Part shown: piece after piece, positions 16,908 to 24,992 of the stretch | How positions within the stretch are numbered: the first letter of the stretch is position 1 | Layout: every line of letters begins with the position of its first letter | NCBI GenBank assembly: GCA_021463865.1 | Contig: JAJTXY010000036.1 | Location: 1 to 42,405, forward strand | From: Anaerolineae bacterium | GTDB taxonomy: Bacteria > Chloroflexota > Anaerolineae > Aggregatilineales > J027 | Direction: 5' to 3' | DNA length: 42,405 bases | Notes under the pieces: model-generated | Databases searched by the model: none | What the model saw: only the letters and a program-made list of their open reading frames with translations | What the model was told of the DNA's origin: nothing | Position numbers and translations under genes: made by a program

Positions 16908-17372
16908 ATGCCATACAAGACCTATGCGCCCAAGCCGGAGGAAGCGCAAAAAGAATGGTGGGTGATTGATGCTCAGGGCCAAACTCTGGGACGCCTTGCC
17001 AGTCAAATTGCGTACATCCTGCGGGGCAAACACAAAGCCAATTATGCCCAGCACGTCGATATGGGCGATTTCGTGATTGTCATCAATTGCGAAAAAATCC
17101 ATGTGACCGGGCGCCGCCTTGACCAGAAATATTATCACCGCCACAGCGGGTACCCGGGTGGGTTGACCTCGATTCGGCTACGTGACCAGATGAAACAACA
17201 CCCTGAGCGCGTCATTGAAAAAGCAGTCAAGGGAATGATGCCCAACCACACACTGGGTCGTAAACAATTGGGCAAACTGAAAGTATACGTTGGCCCCAAT
17301 CACCCACATGAAGCCCAACACCCCAAACCACTGACGGTGGACGGGATGTGGTCGGCTAACCTTGAGAAATAG
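16908..17372 (+). CDS. rplM: Large ribosomal subunit protein uL13
   Basis: Early-assembly 50S protein. 154 aa from ATG 16908 (MPYKTYAPKPEEAQ), with GGAGGAAAAG directly upstream. The upstream in-frame ATG at 16878 is inside the terminator hairpin and is rejected. Motifs: WWVIDAQGQTLGRLAS, the YYHRHSGYPGGL loop and KAVKGMMPNHTLGRKQL. It is paired with rpsI as in most bacteria, 20 nt apart. Confidence 0.95.
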   Translation: MPYKTYAPKPEEAQKEWWVIDAQGQTLGRLASQIAYILRGKHKANYAQHVDMGDFVIVINCEKIHVTGRRLDQKYYHRHSGYPGGLTSIRLRDQMKQHPERVIEKAVKGMMPNHTLGRKQLGKLKVYVGPNHPHEAQHPKPLTVDGMWSANLEK

Positions 17373-17392
17373 TGAGGTAGAAAAATAGAACT

Positions 17393-17794
17393 ATGACACT
17401 GCAATATTTTGAGGGCGTTGGTCGCCGCAAAACGTCAAGCGCACGGGTGCGACTCTATCCGGGTGGTAATGGAACATTCACCATCAACGACAAACCCGCC
17501 GAAGAATATCTAACACGTGGTGGCGATATGGAAATCGCACTGGCTCCGCTGAAAGCCGCCAATGTAGGCAGCCTTAGCGCCTATAACATCACGGTCAAGG
17601 TCAACGGTGGTGGTGTGACTGGTCAAACCGATGCGATTCAATTGGGCGTGGCCCGCGCTTTGCTGAAGATGGATGACAACCTGCGTGGAACGCTGCGCCG
17701 GGGTGGTTACTTGACCCGTGATGCACGGGCTAAGGAACGTAAGAAGCCCGGTCTCAAGCGTGCGCGTAAGGCCCCAACCTACACCAAGCGTTAA
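17393..17794 (+). CDS. rpsI: Small ribosomal subunit protein uS9
   Basis: 30S head protein whose C-terminal tail touches P-site tRNA. 133 aa. The start YFEGVGRRKTSSARVRLYPG, the GGGVTGQTDAIQLGVARAL block and the terminal KKPGLKRARKAPTYTKR are diagnostic. The last residue is the conserved Arg. It is followed by a terminator-like hairpin in front of mazG. Confidence 0.96.
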   Translation: MTLQYFEGVGRRKTSSARVRLYPGGNGTFTINDKPAEEYLTRGGDMEIALAPLKAANVGSLSAYNITVKVNGGGVTGQTDAIQLGVARALLKMDDNLRGTLRRGGYLTRDARAKERKKPGLKRARKAPTYTKR

Positions 17795-17807
17795 TTTTGG
17801 GGCGCGG

Positions 17808-17835
17808 TTGAACTGCGCGATTCCCATGATACGAT
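17808..17835 (+). promoter_or_regulatory. Possible promoter upstream of mazG
   Basis: TTGAAC (17808-17813, 4/6) and TACGAT (17830-17835, 4/6) are separated by 16 nt. If real, the transcript passes through the hairpin at 17836-17884 before reaching mazG. Weak match, read by eye. Confidence 0.25.
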
Positions 17836-17884
17836 AAGGCAAAGTCGCCCGTGATTGCAGATCAGGGGATGGTTTTGCCTTTTT
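17836..17884 (+). terminator. Terminator or attenuator between rpsI and mazG
   Basis: AAGGCAAA (17836-17843) pairs perfectly with TTTGCCTT (17874-17881), and further T residues to 17884 complete a U-tract. The 30-nt loop can pair internally (CCC with GGG). It ends 25 nt before the mazG ATG, leaving no room for a promoter downstream, so it either terminates the rplM-rpsI transcript with read-through or attenuates mazG. Confidence 0.5.
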
Positions 17885-17909
17885 CTGCTTAAAAAATGAG
17901 GTCATCAAG

Positions 17910-19373
17910 ATGAACATTACCATTGTCGGATTAGGGCCGGGTCAAGTAGAGCAGATGACGCTGCTGGCATGGCGCACATTGGAACATGCGTCGGAAGTCT
18001 ATCTCCGCACCAAACATCATCCGCTGGTCGAATCACTACCCACCAAGCCCACCTATCACAGCTTTGATAATCTCTATGATAAAGCTGAAGACTTTGAGGC
18101 GCTTTATCAAACCATCGCCGAGCAAATTGTGACGCTTGGATTGCGAGAGGGTGGGGTGATTTATGCCGTGCCCGGCCATCCAATGGTCGGCGAGCAAACA
18201 ACCCAATTAATTTTGGAGACGGCCCACACTCAAAATATCCCGGTCAAGATTGTGGATGGCATAAGTTTTATTGAACCGTCCCTGTCTGCGCTAAAAATTG
18301 ACGGCATCACCGGGCTGCAAATTCACGACGCCACCGATTTTACTCACCTCTATCATCCACCCATCAATCCAGACCAGCCCGCGTTGATTGCACAGGTTTA
18401 TAGTCAGGCCGTCGCATCGGATACCAAACTGACTCTGATGAACCAGTACCCCGATGATTATCCCGTCGTGCTGCTGCATGGCGCGGGCACGGCCAATGAA
18501 ATGATCGAGCGCATCCCACTATTTGAACTGGATCGCAGTGAGCATATCAGCTATTTGACGACGCTGTATGTGCCGCCGATGCCCCACCCATCCAGTTTTC
18601 AATCACTGCTGAATATCATGGCTCATCTGCGTTCCCCAGAGGGTTGCCCGTGGGACATCAAACAAACCCATCAGAGCCTTCGGGCGCATTTTATCGAAGA
18701 AGCCTATGAGGTGATCGAAGCCCTTGACGCCGAAGACATGGAATCCCTGTCAGAAGAATTAGGCGATATTTTGCTGCATGTCGCTTTCCAAAGCCAGATT
18801 GCGGTAGATGAGGGTGAGTTCTATATCACCGATGTCGTTCGGCACATCATCGAAAAAATGGTGCGCCGCCACCCGCATATTTTTGGTGAGGTCGAGGTCG
18901 AGGACGCCGACCACGTGGTGCGAAATTGGGAAGCAATTAAGCAGCAAGAGCAAGCCCAAAAAGGCGAAAATGGGCGTAAGGCCCGTGAATCCCGATTGGA
19001 TGGGATTCCAGCCGCTGTGCCCGCCTTGATTTATGCCTATCGGGTACAAGAAAAAGCCGCTCAATTCGGCTTCGATTGGCCTGACGTAGAGCCTGTGATT
19101 CAGAAAGTGGAAGAAGAAATCCGTGAGATCCGCGAGGCCAATGACCCGGAAAGTCGTGCCAAAGAAATGGGCGATTTGTTATTCGCAGTAGTGAATTGGG
19201 CACGCTGGATGAAAGTGGATGCTGAGGCCGCACTACGAGGCACTAATGAGCGTTTTAAGCGCCGCTTTGCTTATATCGAGGCCGTCGCCAAAGAAAATGG
19301 CAAGCAGATTGAAACAATGACCCTGCAAGAAATGGACAGTCTATGGGATGAGGCCAAACGTCAGGGTCTGTGA
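17910..19373 (+). CDS. mazG: Tetrapyrrole methylase-like / MazG nucleoside triphosphate pyrophosphohydrolase fusion
   Basis: 487 aa, YabN architecture. The N-terminal half (about 1-220) has the SAM-binding methylase fold, starting ITIVGLGPGQVEQMTLLA. The C-terminal half contains two MazG repeats. The first has EEAYEVIEAL and EELGDILLHVAFQSQ and starts with LRSPEGCPWD. The second has EEEIREI and EMGDLLFAVVNWAR. The EExxE and ExxD residues that bind Mg2+ are present in both. MazG proteins hydrolyse NTPs to NMP and PPi (housecleaning); the methylase half's substrate is unknown. The ribosome-binding site is GAGGT. Confidence 0.93.
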   Translation: MNITIVGLGPGQVEQMTLLAWRTLEHASEVYLRTKHHPLVESLPTKPTYHSFDNLYDKAEDFEALYQTIAEQIVTLGLREGGVIYAVPGHPMVGEQTTQLILETAHTQNIPVKIVDGISFIEPSLSALKIDGITGLQIHDATDFTHLYHPPINPDQPALIAQVYSQAVASDTKLTLMNQYPDDYPVVLLHGAGTANEMIERIPLFELDRSEHISYLTTLYVPPMPHPSSFQSLLNIMAHLRSPEGCPWDIKQTHQSLRAHFIEEAYEVIEALDAEDMESLSEELGDILLHVAFQSQIAVDEGEFYITDVVRHIIEKMVRRHPHIFGEVEVEDADHVVRNWEAIKQQEQAQKGENGRKARESRLDGIPAAVPALIYAYRVQEKAAQFGFDWPDVEPVIQKVEEEIREIREANDPESRAKEMGDLLFAVVNWARWMKVDAEAALRGTNERFKRRFAYIEAVAKENGKQIETMTLQEMDSLWDEAKRQGL

Positions 19374-19433
19374 AATCCCATTTCCGGCGATAGGAGACTA
19401 CTAAATAAGTCACAAGTTTTAGTGAGGTTTTAC

Positions 19434-19463
19434 TTGGTAGGAGAGCCAACGGCGAGCTATACT
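19434..19463 (+). promoter_or_regulatory. Promoter of the TIR-NACHT operon
   Basis: TTGGTA (19434-19439, 4/6), an 18-nt spacer and TATACT (19458-19463, 5/6). The predicted start is about 25 nt before the TIR-NACHT ATG at 19495, so the leader is short. The two codirectional genes downstream would form one unit. Confidence 0.45.
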
Positions 19464-19494
19464 ACTTCAATTATTTCTCGCTACATCCATAAAT

Positions 19495-22305
19495 ATGATG
19501 CCAACATCGCCGAGGGTTTTTATCTCCCATACTACCCGTGACCGGCGTGACCGGAGATTAGCGCACGACCTAGCACAAGGCCTGCGTGATTTACATGTTG
19601 ATGTTTGGATTGCGCCGGAGAGCATTCCTGCGGGTGCTCAGTGGGAAACCGAAATTGTCTCAGGCATCATGCAACAATGTACCCACTTCCTCGTCATACT
19701 TTCCCCCCTTTCTGTAAACTCCGAATGGGTACTCAAAGAAATTCACCTTGCCCATAACCGCTTTGAAAATGATCCATCTTTCAAAATCCTGCCGCTGGTC
19801 GTCGCACACCTCGATAACTACGATGGGCAAGCCTTCATTTCTCAATTCCAAGAACTTCCTTATTATCGTTCAGCAAACCGACAGCTACAGGCCGTCGCCG
19901 TCGCATTAGGCCTACAAAATATCCCGGATAAGGATGAGCGATCCATTCAAACGATAGTGCTGAACTATGTCACCAATCTCATCCAAGAACCAGACTTCGC
20001 AGATTGGACACAACAGCCCTATTTTGAGCTACAGGTCAATAGCAACCCATCCTATGATATTCGGGTTCGGCTACGAACAACATCAGAACCCGGAACCCAA
20101 ACTCCTCATCAGAAATTCAGCGTGGAACAGGCCATTAAGCATTATCGCCGCATGGTACTGATTGGCGAACCCGGCTCTGGCAAAACCACCGCCCTTAAGC
20201 AATTGGCTCTCCGCTTTGCGCGTGAGTCCATCGCTGCGTCTCCTGCCAGCATCAATGAGCCGATACCTATTTTTGTTTGGCTGCCCCATTTTACAGCTAT
20301 TGATGGCCGCAGTTCCTATGAACGCATTCTCGGTCTACTGGAAGATGCCGCTCAACGACATGGGGCGGAAATACGCCTCGATGATTTTGAACAGTTGCTG
20401 ACCCAATATTCACTTGTCTTGCTCTTGGATGGCTTAAATGAATTAGGTGAGCAGCACCTCGTACAATTCCTAGATGGTCTGCGCGTGTTTGTACGTCAAC
20501 ATCCTAACCACCTGATTCTCATCAGTTCGCGTGCCTATAATTTTCAGATGGGTGGGGCGTCGTGGCCTGTTTTTGAATTAATGGAACTGACCTACCCACA
20601 CGATGTCGAAGCATATTTGGCCTGTTATCTGGAAAAGGAATCTGAACGCCAAGCACTTCTCCAAATCCTTGCTGAAAATTTGCAACTCCGACAATTAGCC
20701 GTAAACCCGCTGCTGTTATTGATGATGATCATGGTCTACCAATATGCCAGCGGCAGATTTCCCTTTAGTCGAGGCCAACTTCTGGCACGCTTGGCACGTG
20801 GCTTGTTGGGGGAATGGGAACTGCCCACCACCGAAGATGTCCAACGCCAGTATTGGCTGGAGGACAAACACCGATTGTCGGAACACTTGGGATATGCGAT
20901 GAAAGCTGAAGGTTTGGAACTGCCCATTCAAAGGGTTCGTGAAATTTTCCAAAGTGCCACAGCCGCCGACCCTCAGCACTTTGCGAGCAGCAATGCTAAA
21001 CGACCACCCCATTATAAACTTATCAATCCAAATGATTTAACGCCTGTCGTTGCAGAATTATTGCGTGATCGTGTACTCGTCTCTGCCAGTAACCCTGATA
21101 CCCTACGTTTTTGGCATCAGACTTTGCAGGAATATTTTGCGGCAGCCCTTCTCCTACGACAAAGTTGGTCGGTATTTGACCATGATGCTGCCCGCTTTGT
21201 TTCCCCAGCCACACGCAAGACTGCCCGACAAACACTAGAAAAACACATTGCCGATAGCCACTGGCACGAAATTATTGCTATTATGAGCGGTCTGGTGCAA
21301 GAGCAAGCCAATGAAGATCAACCCGCCACTCGGCGACAGGAAGTCAGCCGATTTGTTGATGAAGTGTGGCGGCAAGACAAGCAGCTTGGTGCGCTATGCC
21401 TAAGCAATATTGAAGGATTTCCAGCCCAGCAGTTGGATCGTTATGTCGTGCCATTACATCAAAGTATTTACCGATGGGGCATAGTGCTACCGCGCCTGCT
21501 GCCATGGTTGCTTCTGATGCTGATGCTCACGATTGTATGGTTAAGCCCATTGGGGATACTCGAACAATGGATTTCGTCAGATGAAACCACCGCATTGGGA
21601 CTTGGAATTATGGTCTTACTTGGCGGAACAGCTACTGTGCTTTTTTTCCGTCTCTATGCCTTAACCATTCCACGAGTAGAGCGATTCATCAACCTACAAA
21701 TTATCCAACCGAATATTACGGCCCTGCGGCATATCCGTAATGAGGCAGCCGAACGGATTTTGGCCCAATTATCTGGGCAAATAACCTACGATTTTTCCAT
21801 TGGCGAACTGACTCGAACGACAATTGAAAATGGCTTGGTATTGCCAGTACGGGACGAATCCGAACTTATCCTCATGTTAAGGGCCGAGAATACCCGCCTT
21901 CAAGCAAGTCAAGCCTTAGCGGATCGTGGCAGCCCACAGGCAATTGAGCCTTTGCGGGCGATGCTGAACGATAGAGATTTGGCAGAAGTGGAATATCGAA
22001 GTGTCATTCGGGCGTTAGTACAAATAATGAAAGTCCAACCCGCCAATAGTTTTCAGCGCATAGAGGTAATCTCCCAATTGCGAAGCATCTTAGGGGATTA
22101 TCAAATGGGCCTCGGCAAGCGGCAAGCGGCCTATCATGGTCTATGGGATTTGGGAATAACCGATGCTGTCCCACCAGAACGCGATATGTGGGCGACGGTA
22201 GAGCGATTGATAACCCCCCAGAGAACCCAGCGCCCCGAAGTTGTCATTTTCATTCTTACGGTACTCGCTATTCTCATTGGATTTGTATACCTTCTGACCC
22301 GTTAG
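19495..22305 (+). CDS. TIR-NACHT NTPase with membrane segments and helical-repeat C-terminus (NLR-like, putative antiphage sensor)
   Basis: 936 aa. Residues about 6-140 form a TIR domain: VFISHTTRDRR, then WIAPESIPAGAQW, then SEWVLKEI with the probable NADase catalytic Glu at E82. A linker leads to a NACHT-type STAND NTPase with Walker A GEPGSGKTT (224-232), Walker B LVLLLDGLNELGE (D312) and sensor ISSRAYNF. NPLLLLMMIMVYQ (404-416) is the usual post-NACHT helical segment. Two hydrophobic helices lie at about 660-680 and 700-725, and a further one at the extreme C-terminus (about 915-935). Between them are short helical pairs (ASQALADRGSPQAIEPLRAML) resembling HEAT repeats. In known antiphage STAND and TIR proteins the TIR domain depletes NAD+ after sensing phage; here that function is inferred. 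Membrane anchoring of a TIR-NACHT is unusual. The start ATG 19495 is followed by a second ATG at 19498. Confidence 0.85.
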   Translation: MMPTSPRVFISHTTRDRRDRRLAHDLAQGLRDLHVDVWIAPESIPAGAQWETEIVSGIMQQCTHFLVILSPLSVNSEWVLKEIHLAHNRFENDPSFKILPLVVAHLDNYDGQAFISQFQELPYYRSANRQLQAVAVALGLQNIPDKDERSIQTIVLNYVTNLIQEPDFADWTQQPYFELQVNSNPSYDIRVRLRTTSEPGTQTPHQKFSVEQAIKHYRRMVLIGEPGSGKTTALKQLALRFARESIAASPASINEPIPIFVWLPHFTAIDGRSSYERILGLLEDAAQRHGAEIRLDDFEQLLTQYSLVLLLDGLNELGEQHLVQFLDGLRVFVRQHPNHLILISSRAYNFQMGGASWPVFELMELTYPHDVEAYLACYLEKESERQALLQILAENLQLRQLAVNPLLLLMMIMVYQYASGRFPFSRGQLLARLARGLLGEWELPTTEDVQRQYWLEDKHRLSEHLGYAMKAEGLELPIQRVREIFQSATAADPQHFASSNAKRPPHYKLINPNDLTPVVAELLRDRVLVSASNPDTLRFWHQTLQEYFAAALLLRQSWSVFDHDAARFVSPATRKTARQTLEKHIADSHWHEIIAIMSGLVQEQANEDQPATRRQEVSRFVDEVWRQDKQLGALCLSNIEGFPAQQLDRYVVPLHQSIYRWGIVLPRLLPWLLLMLMLTIVWLSPLGILEQWISSDETTALGLGIMVLLGGTATVLFFRLYALTIPRVERFINLQIIQPNITALRHIRNEAAERILAQLSGQITYDFSIGELTRTTIENGLVLPVRDESELILMLRAENTRLQASQALADRGSPQAIEPLRAMLNDRDLAEVEYRSVIRALVQIMKVQPANSFQRIEVISQLRSILGDYQMGLGKRQAAYHGLWDLGITDAVPPERDMWATVERLITPQRTQRPEVVIFILTVLAILIGFVYLLTR

Positions 22306-22318
22306 AGGGGTGGGCCGT

Positions 22319-23125
22319 ATGAGCATTTCGCCTGAATTAGCACTCAAGGTCTTTCTCTCCGCCACCATGACAGCGAGCATTGGCGATATGTTTGTACTGC
22401 AAGTGCTCAAGCGTTATTCGCTGGAATACCGTTCTGGTAGCTTCTTTCGGCAAAACCTTGAATGGGTGAACCGAGCACCTTTTCTCCAACAATTGTTGGG
22501 TGCTGAAACGCTAGACTTCATGAAATCCCGCACTTTATGGTTTCCTTTTCAAGAACTCCTTTTCGGAAGTCTGGCAGTCCTATGTCTTTTGACCTATGAC
22601 CTTAGTTTTGCCTTGCTACGGGCGTTAGTGTTTATCTATTTAGCACTGCTTATGGGCGTGATCAACCTTCGCACCCCATCAGCAAACTATGTGGTTCCCG
22701 GACTGATTGTGCTACGGGGGATTGTCCTTGGTCTGCTAACCAGTCTGCTACCCGGTACAGGTGGCTTGTTAGAGGCAGCGCTTGGAGCGGGGCTTGGTTT
22801 TGGCATCTTTTTCTTGATGTATGCGGGTGGGTTGCTTTTTGCGGCGGTTGCTAATCAAAGGGCTGGGGATGCTTTTGGATGGGGCAATATCACGGCAGCC
22901 ACAATGGTTGGTGCTTTTTGTGGCTGGCGCTTGATGATTTTTGCCACCATCATAGCCATTGAACTAGGCGCACTGGGTGCAGTTGCCTTTTTGATTTACC
23001 AACGATTACGTCGCCAATCAAGCCAACAATTTGCGGCTCTTCCCTATGCACACTATATCTCCATGGGGGGAGTGATTGCCATTACATTGGGTCTTGAGAC
23101 GCTCCAAAAGCTACTTGGAGAATGA
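22319..23125 (+). CDS. Degenerate prepilin-peptidase-like (A24) membrane protein, predicted catalytically dead
   Basis: 268 aa polytopic membrane protein, starting at ATG 22319 with AGGGG 8 nt upstream, 13 nt after the TIR-NACHT stop, so cotranscribed. The layout follows A24 type IV prepilin peptidases. A cytosolic loop ends in FPFQELLFG (compare RYPLVELLTG in the family). The first active-site region reads INLRT...PSANYVVPGL (family IDLRT...IPN..VLPGL). The second reads AFGWGNITAATMVGAFCGW (family GxGDVKLxxxxGxxxGW). Both catalytic Asp positions are Asn (N116 and N190), and the zinc CxxC...CxxC loop is gone (no Cys there). It is therefore unlikely to process prepilins. A structural, sensing or partner role with the TIR-NACHT protein is inference. 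Confidence 0.7.
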   Translation: MSISPELALKVFLSATMTASIGDMFVLQVLKRYSLEYRSGSFFRQNLEWVNRAPFLQQLLGAETLDFMKSRTLWFPFQELLFGSLAVLCLLTYDLSFALLRALVFIYLALLMGVINLRTPSANYVVPGLIVLRGIVLGLLTSLLPGTGGLLEAALGAGLGFGIFFLMYAGGLLFAAVANQRAGDAFGWGNITAATMVGAFCGWRLMIFATIIAIELGALGAVAFLIYQRLRRQSSQQFAALPYAHYISMGGVIAITLGLETLQKLLGE

Positions 23126-23224
23126 ATAGCCAGAATACGAGAGTTAATGAGCGACGCCTCACCCCTTACGATGGGCGTTGTCAATTCGGTAAGACGGTGG
23201 GTTCGATTTTCTTTGGCATACCTC

Positions 23225-24481
23225 TCATCTACGAACCCTATAGAGCATTTCTCCCGCTTTGGGTACGTACAAAATACCTTCATCCTCCCGTCCCTGCCAA
23301 TCCTCAACATTGATGGCGTGGGGATTCTGGTAGCCTAGCGATAAGATGGCACAATCCTCCGCTGGAATAGCGGTTGCTAAGGTAACGTCTATACGCGCCC
23401 TTTCAATACCGTTTTCATACACACCACTTCCGCGAAGATGCGTGCCATGTGCCAGCACCCCTAGTGGAATATGCCCATACTTATCCCACTGTTTAAGATA
23501 GAAGTCGCGCACATGATAGCCCGCTTCATAGATATACTTGCCATGTACATGGCTCACTACCGCCAGTTCAGGGGCATAGACAATCACCTCACCGCCATCC
23601 ATAATGGCAGGCTCTAGCTTGTACATGGCTTTGGCGGCAGTCCACAATTCATCGTACATCGGCGGGGCAACCGACAGGACACGCTTAAATGGTTTATCTA
23701 CCCAGATGATATGACGCTCGGACGATAAATCCGCCGCCGAACTCCACGCAGCGAGATGGTCACCAATAAATAATCCGGCAATCCCTTCTTTGACAACGAC
23801 AGGGGCGACCAACGTAATCGGCTTGGGCACACAGGCTGCCGCGACGTTGATGACATCTCGCACTGGAGTATTTTTGACGCCAATGGTATCCAAAATGGTA
23901 ATGAGCGCCCCAAGCCAATGGGTGACGTTAATCATCTCGGGCCCGGAAATCCCCGGAAACAAATATTTGGCGCCGCCGGAAAATCCGACAACTTCATGAG
24001 GAAAAACCGGGCCAAGAATTATCAGATGGTCGTAATCCAAAATGCGCTTGTTGATGCGGATATCTACATCCCCACCCAGTGACGGATGCCAGACCGCCCC
24101 TGCAATTTCCTGAATTTGGGCTTTTTGAATCGTGCCAAGCGTAGTCAGAACATTCGGATTGTCCCATTCGTGGTTTAGCAGACCAATATGTTTAAATTGA
24201 TTGACCCGTTCTTCCGCTGTAATGCCGACCAGTTTGTTTAACGAGGCTTCACTCAACGCTGGATGTGTTCCGAGCGCCACCATAAAATCGAGTTGTCGGG
24301 CGTCATACAAGGCGGCAGTCACACCGCGAAACAAGAGTGGCAGGGGAATCGTGCGAGTGTGGTCAGGAATCAGCACCAGCACTCTTGCGTTGGTAAATTG
24401 CCCCGCCAAGCCACGCTGTAGGGTATTGAGAATTTCGTCATTTGCTAGGGTGGCACTTTGGGGAGCGATTGCGTGAATCAT
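23225..24481 (-). CDS. LarA-family (DUF2088) nickel-pincer nucleotide-dependent racemase/epimerase
   Basis: 418 aa. The LarA signatures are present: PDHTRTIP (39-46), ALGTH (H73), PHEVVGFSGGAK (H162, K172) and VTHW (H188). The spacing H162-K172-H188 equals that of H174-K184-H200 in Lactiplantibacillus LarA, where K184 carries the NPN cofactor and H200 binds nickel. So the enzyme probably uses NPN. Substrate is unknown: family members racemise or epimerise various 2-hydroxy acids and sugars' acids. No larB, larC or larE is in the window. It converges on the A24-like gene with 99 nt between. Upstream DNA is AT-rich (TATATATA around 24496-24503). Confidence 0.85.
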   Translation of the reverse strand: MIHAIAPQSATLANDEILNTLQRGLAGQFTNARVLVLIPDHTRTIPLPLLFRGVTAALYDARQLDFMVALGTHPALSEASLNKLVGITAEERVNQFKHIGLLNHEWDNPNVLTTLGTIQKAQIQEIAGAVWHPSLGGDVDIRINKRILDYDHLIILGPVFPHEVVGFSGGAKYLFPGISGPEMINVTHWLGALITILDTIGVKNTPVRDVINVAAACVPKPITLVAPVVVKEGIAGLFIGDHLAAWSSAADLSSERHIIWVDKPFKRVLSVAPPMYDELWTAAKAMYKLEPAIMDGGEVIVYAPELAVVSHVHGKYIYEAGYHVRDFYLKQWDKYGHIPLGVLAHGTHLRGSGVYENGIERARIDVTLATAIPAEDCAILSLGYQNPHAINVEDWQGREDEGILYVPKAGEMLYRVRR

Positions 24482-24905
24482 GATACTTTTACCCTATATA
24501 TATCTAGAGTTCTATAATGACATGGCGTCTGTCGGACATCATCGAGTTGTCCCAAGATGGCCTTAATAGTCATCACTCCATATCAAACACCGATGTGGCT
24601 CAATGAGTTGTGATATCGCCCAAATCGTACCCAATATACCACTCCCACGCTAAGTTTGCCGCCACAAATAGGCTTACGGAGTGTTTGCTTTGATCGTGAG
24701 AATGATACTGATGAAGGAGATAAGGGAACGAACAAAAAACCCACACTACCCCCTAACCACTTGAGATTGATGGGTAATGCAGGTTGATTGACCCGAACCA
24801 TTTATAGATGTAGGGCCAAAACACAAAAGTGCCTTCACAATCAGATAAGCTAGGGCAAATTTGGAACCCCTAACCGTGACAAAAGGCACTCACATACTGT
24901 AAAAT
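24482..24905 (-). other. Gene-free stretch between the LarA-like gene and tRNA-Pro
   Basis: 424 nt with no convincing coding region on either strand. It contains the upstream region of the LarA-like gene (AT-rich TATATATA near 24496-24503), one 72-codon open frame (24583-24801, minus) without family character or ribosome-binding site, and a long-range inverted repeat near tRNA-Pro (24828-24890). It may include decayed mobile DNA, but I cannot show that. Confidence 0.5.
24818..24890 (-). terminator. Possible terminator of tRNA-Pro (long-loop inverted repeat)
   Basis: On the minus strand AGTGCCTT (24890-24883) pairs perfectly with AAGGCACT (24835-24828). The downstream minus-strand sequence is TTTGTGTTTT, which could act as a U-rich tract. 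The loop is long (47 nt) but contains a TAGGG/CCCTA pair. It lies right after the tRNA gene. Confidence 0.3.
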
Positions 24906-24983
24906 TGGTCGGGGCGCCCGGATTCGAACCGGGGACCTCTGCGTCCCGAACACAGCGCGCTAACCGGGCTGCGCTACGCCCCG
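24906..24983 (-). tRNA. tRNA-Pro (anticodon CGG)
   Basis: A complete cloverleaf can be drawn on the minus strand: acceptor stem CGGGGCG/CGCCCCG, D stem GCGC/GCGC, anticodon stem CTGTG/CGCAG around the loop TTCGGGA (anticodon CGG, reading CCG), T arm CCCGG-TTCGAAT-CCGGG and discriminator A. That is 75 nt (24909-24983), and the CCA end is encoded (24906-24908). Confidence 0.97.
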
Positions 24984-24992
24984 AATGGAGGT

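Noticed and set aside
23126-23224. Terminator between the A24-like gene and the LarA-like gene
   Set aside because: Only a weak CTTAC/GTAAG pair (23165-23169 and 23189-23193) with no U-tract directly after it was found.
24583-24801. Minus-strand frame ending in RYHNSLSHIGV, reminiscent of the C-terminus of IS3-type transposases (RYHxSL)
   Set aside because: The match is only a few residues; the preceding sequence shows no integrase core, no DDE motif and no terminal inverted repeats were seen.
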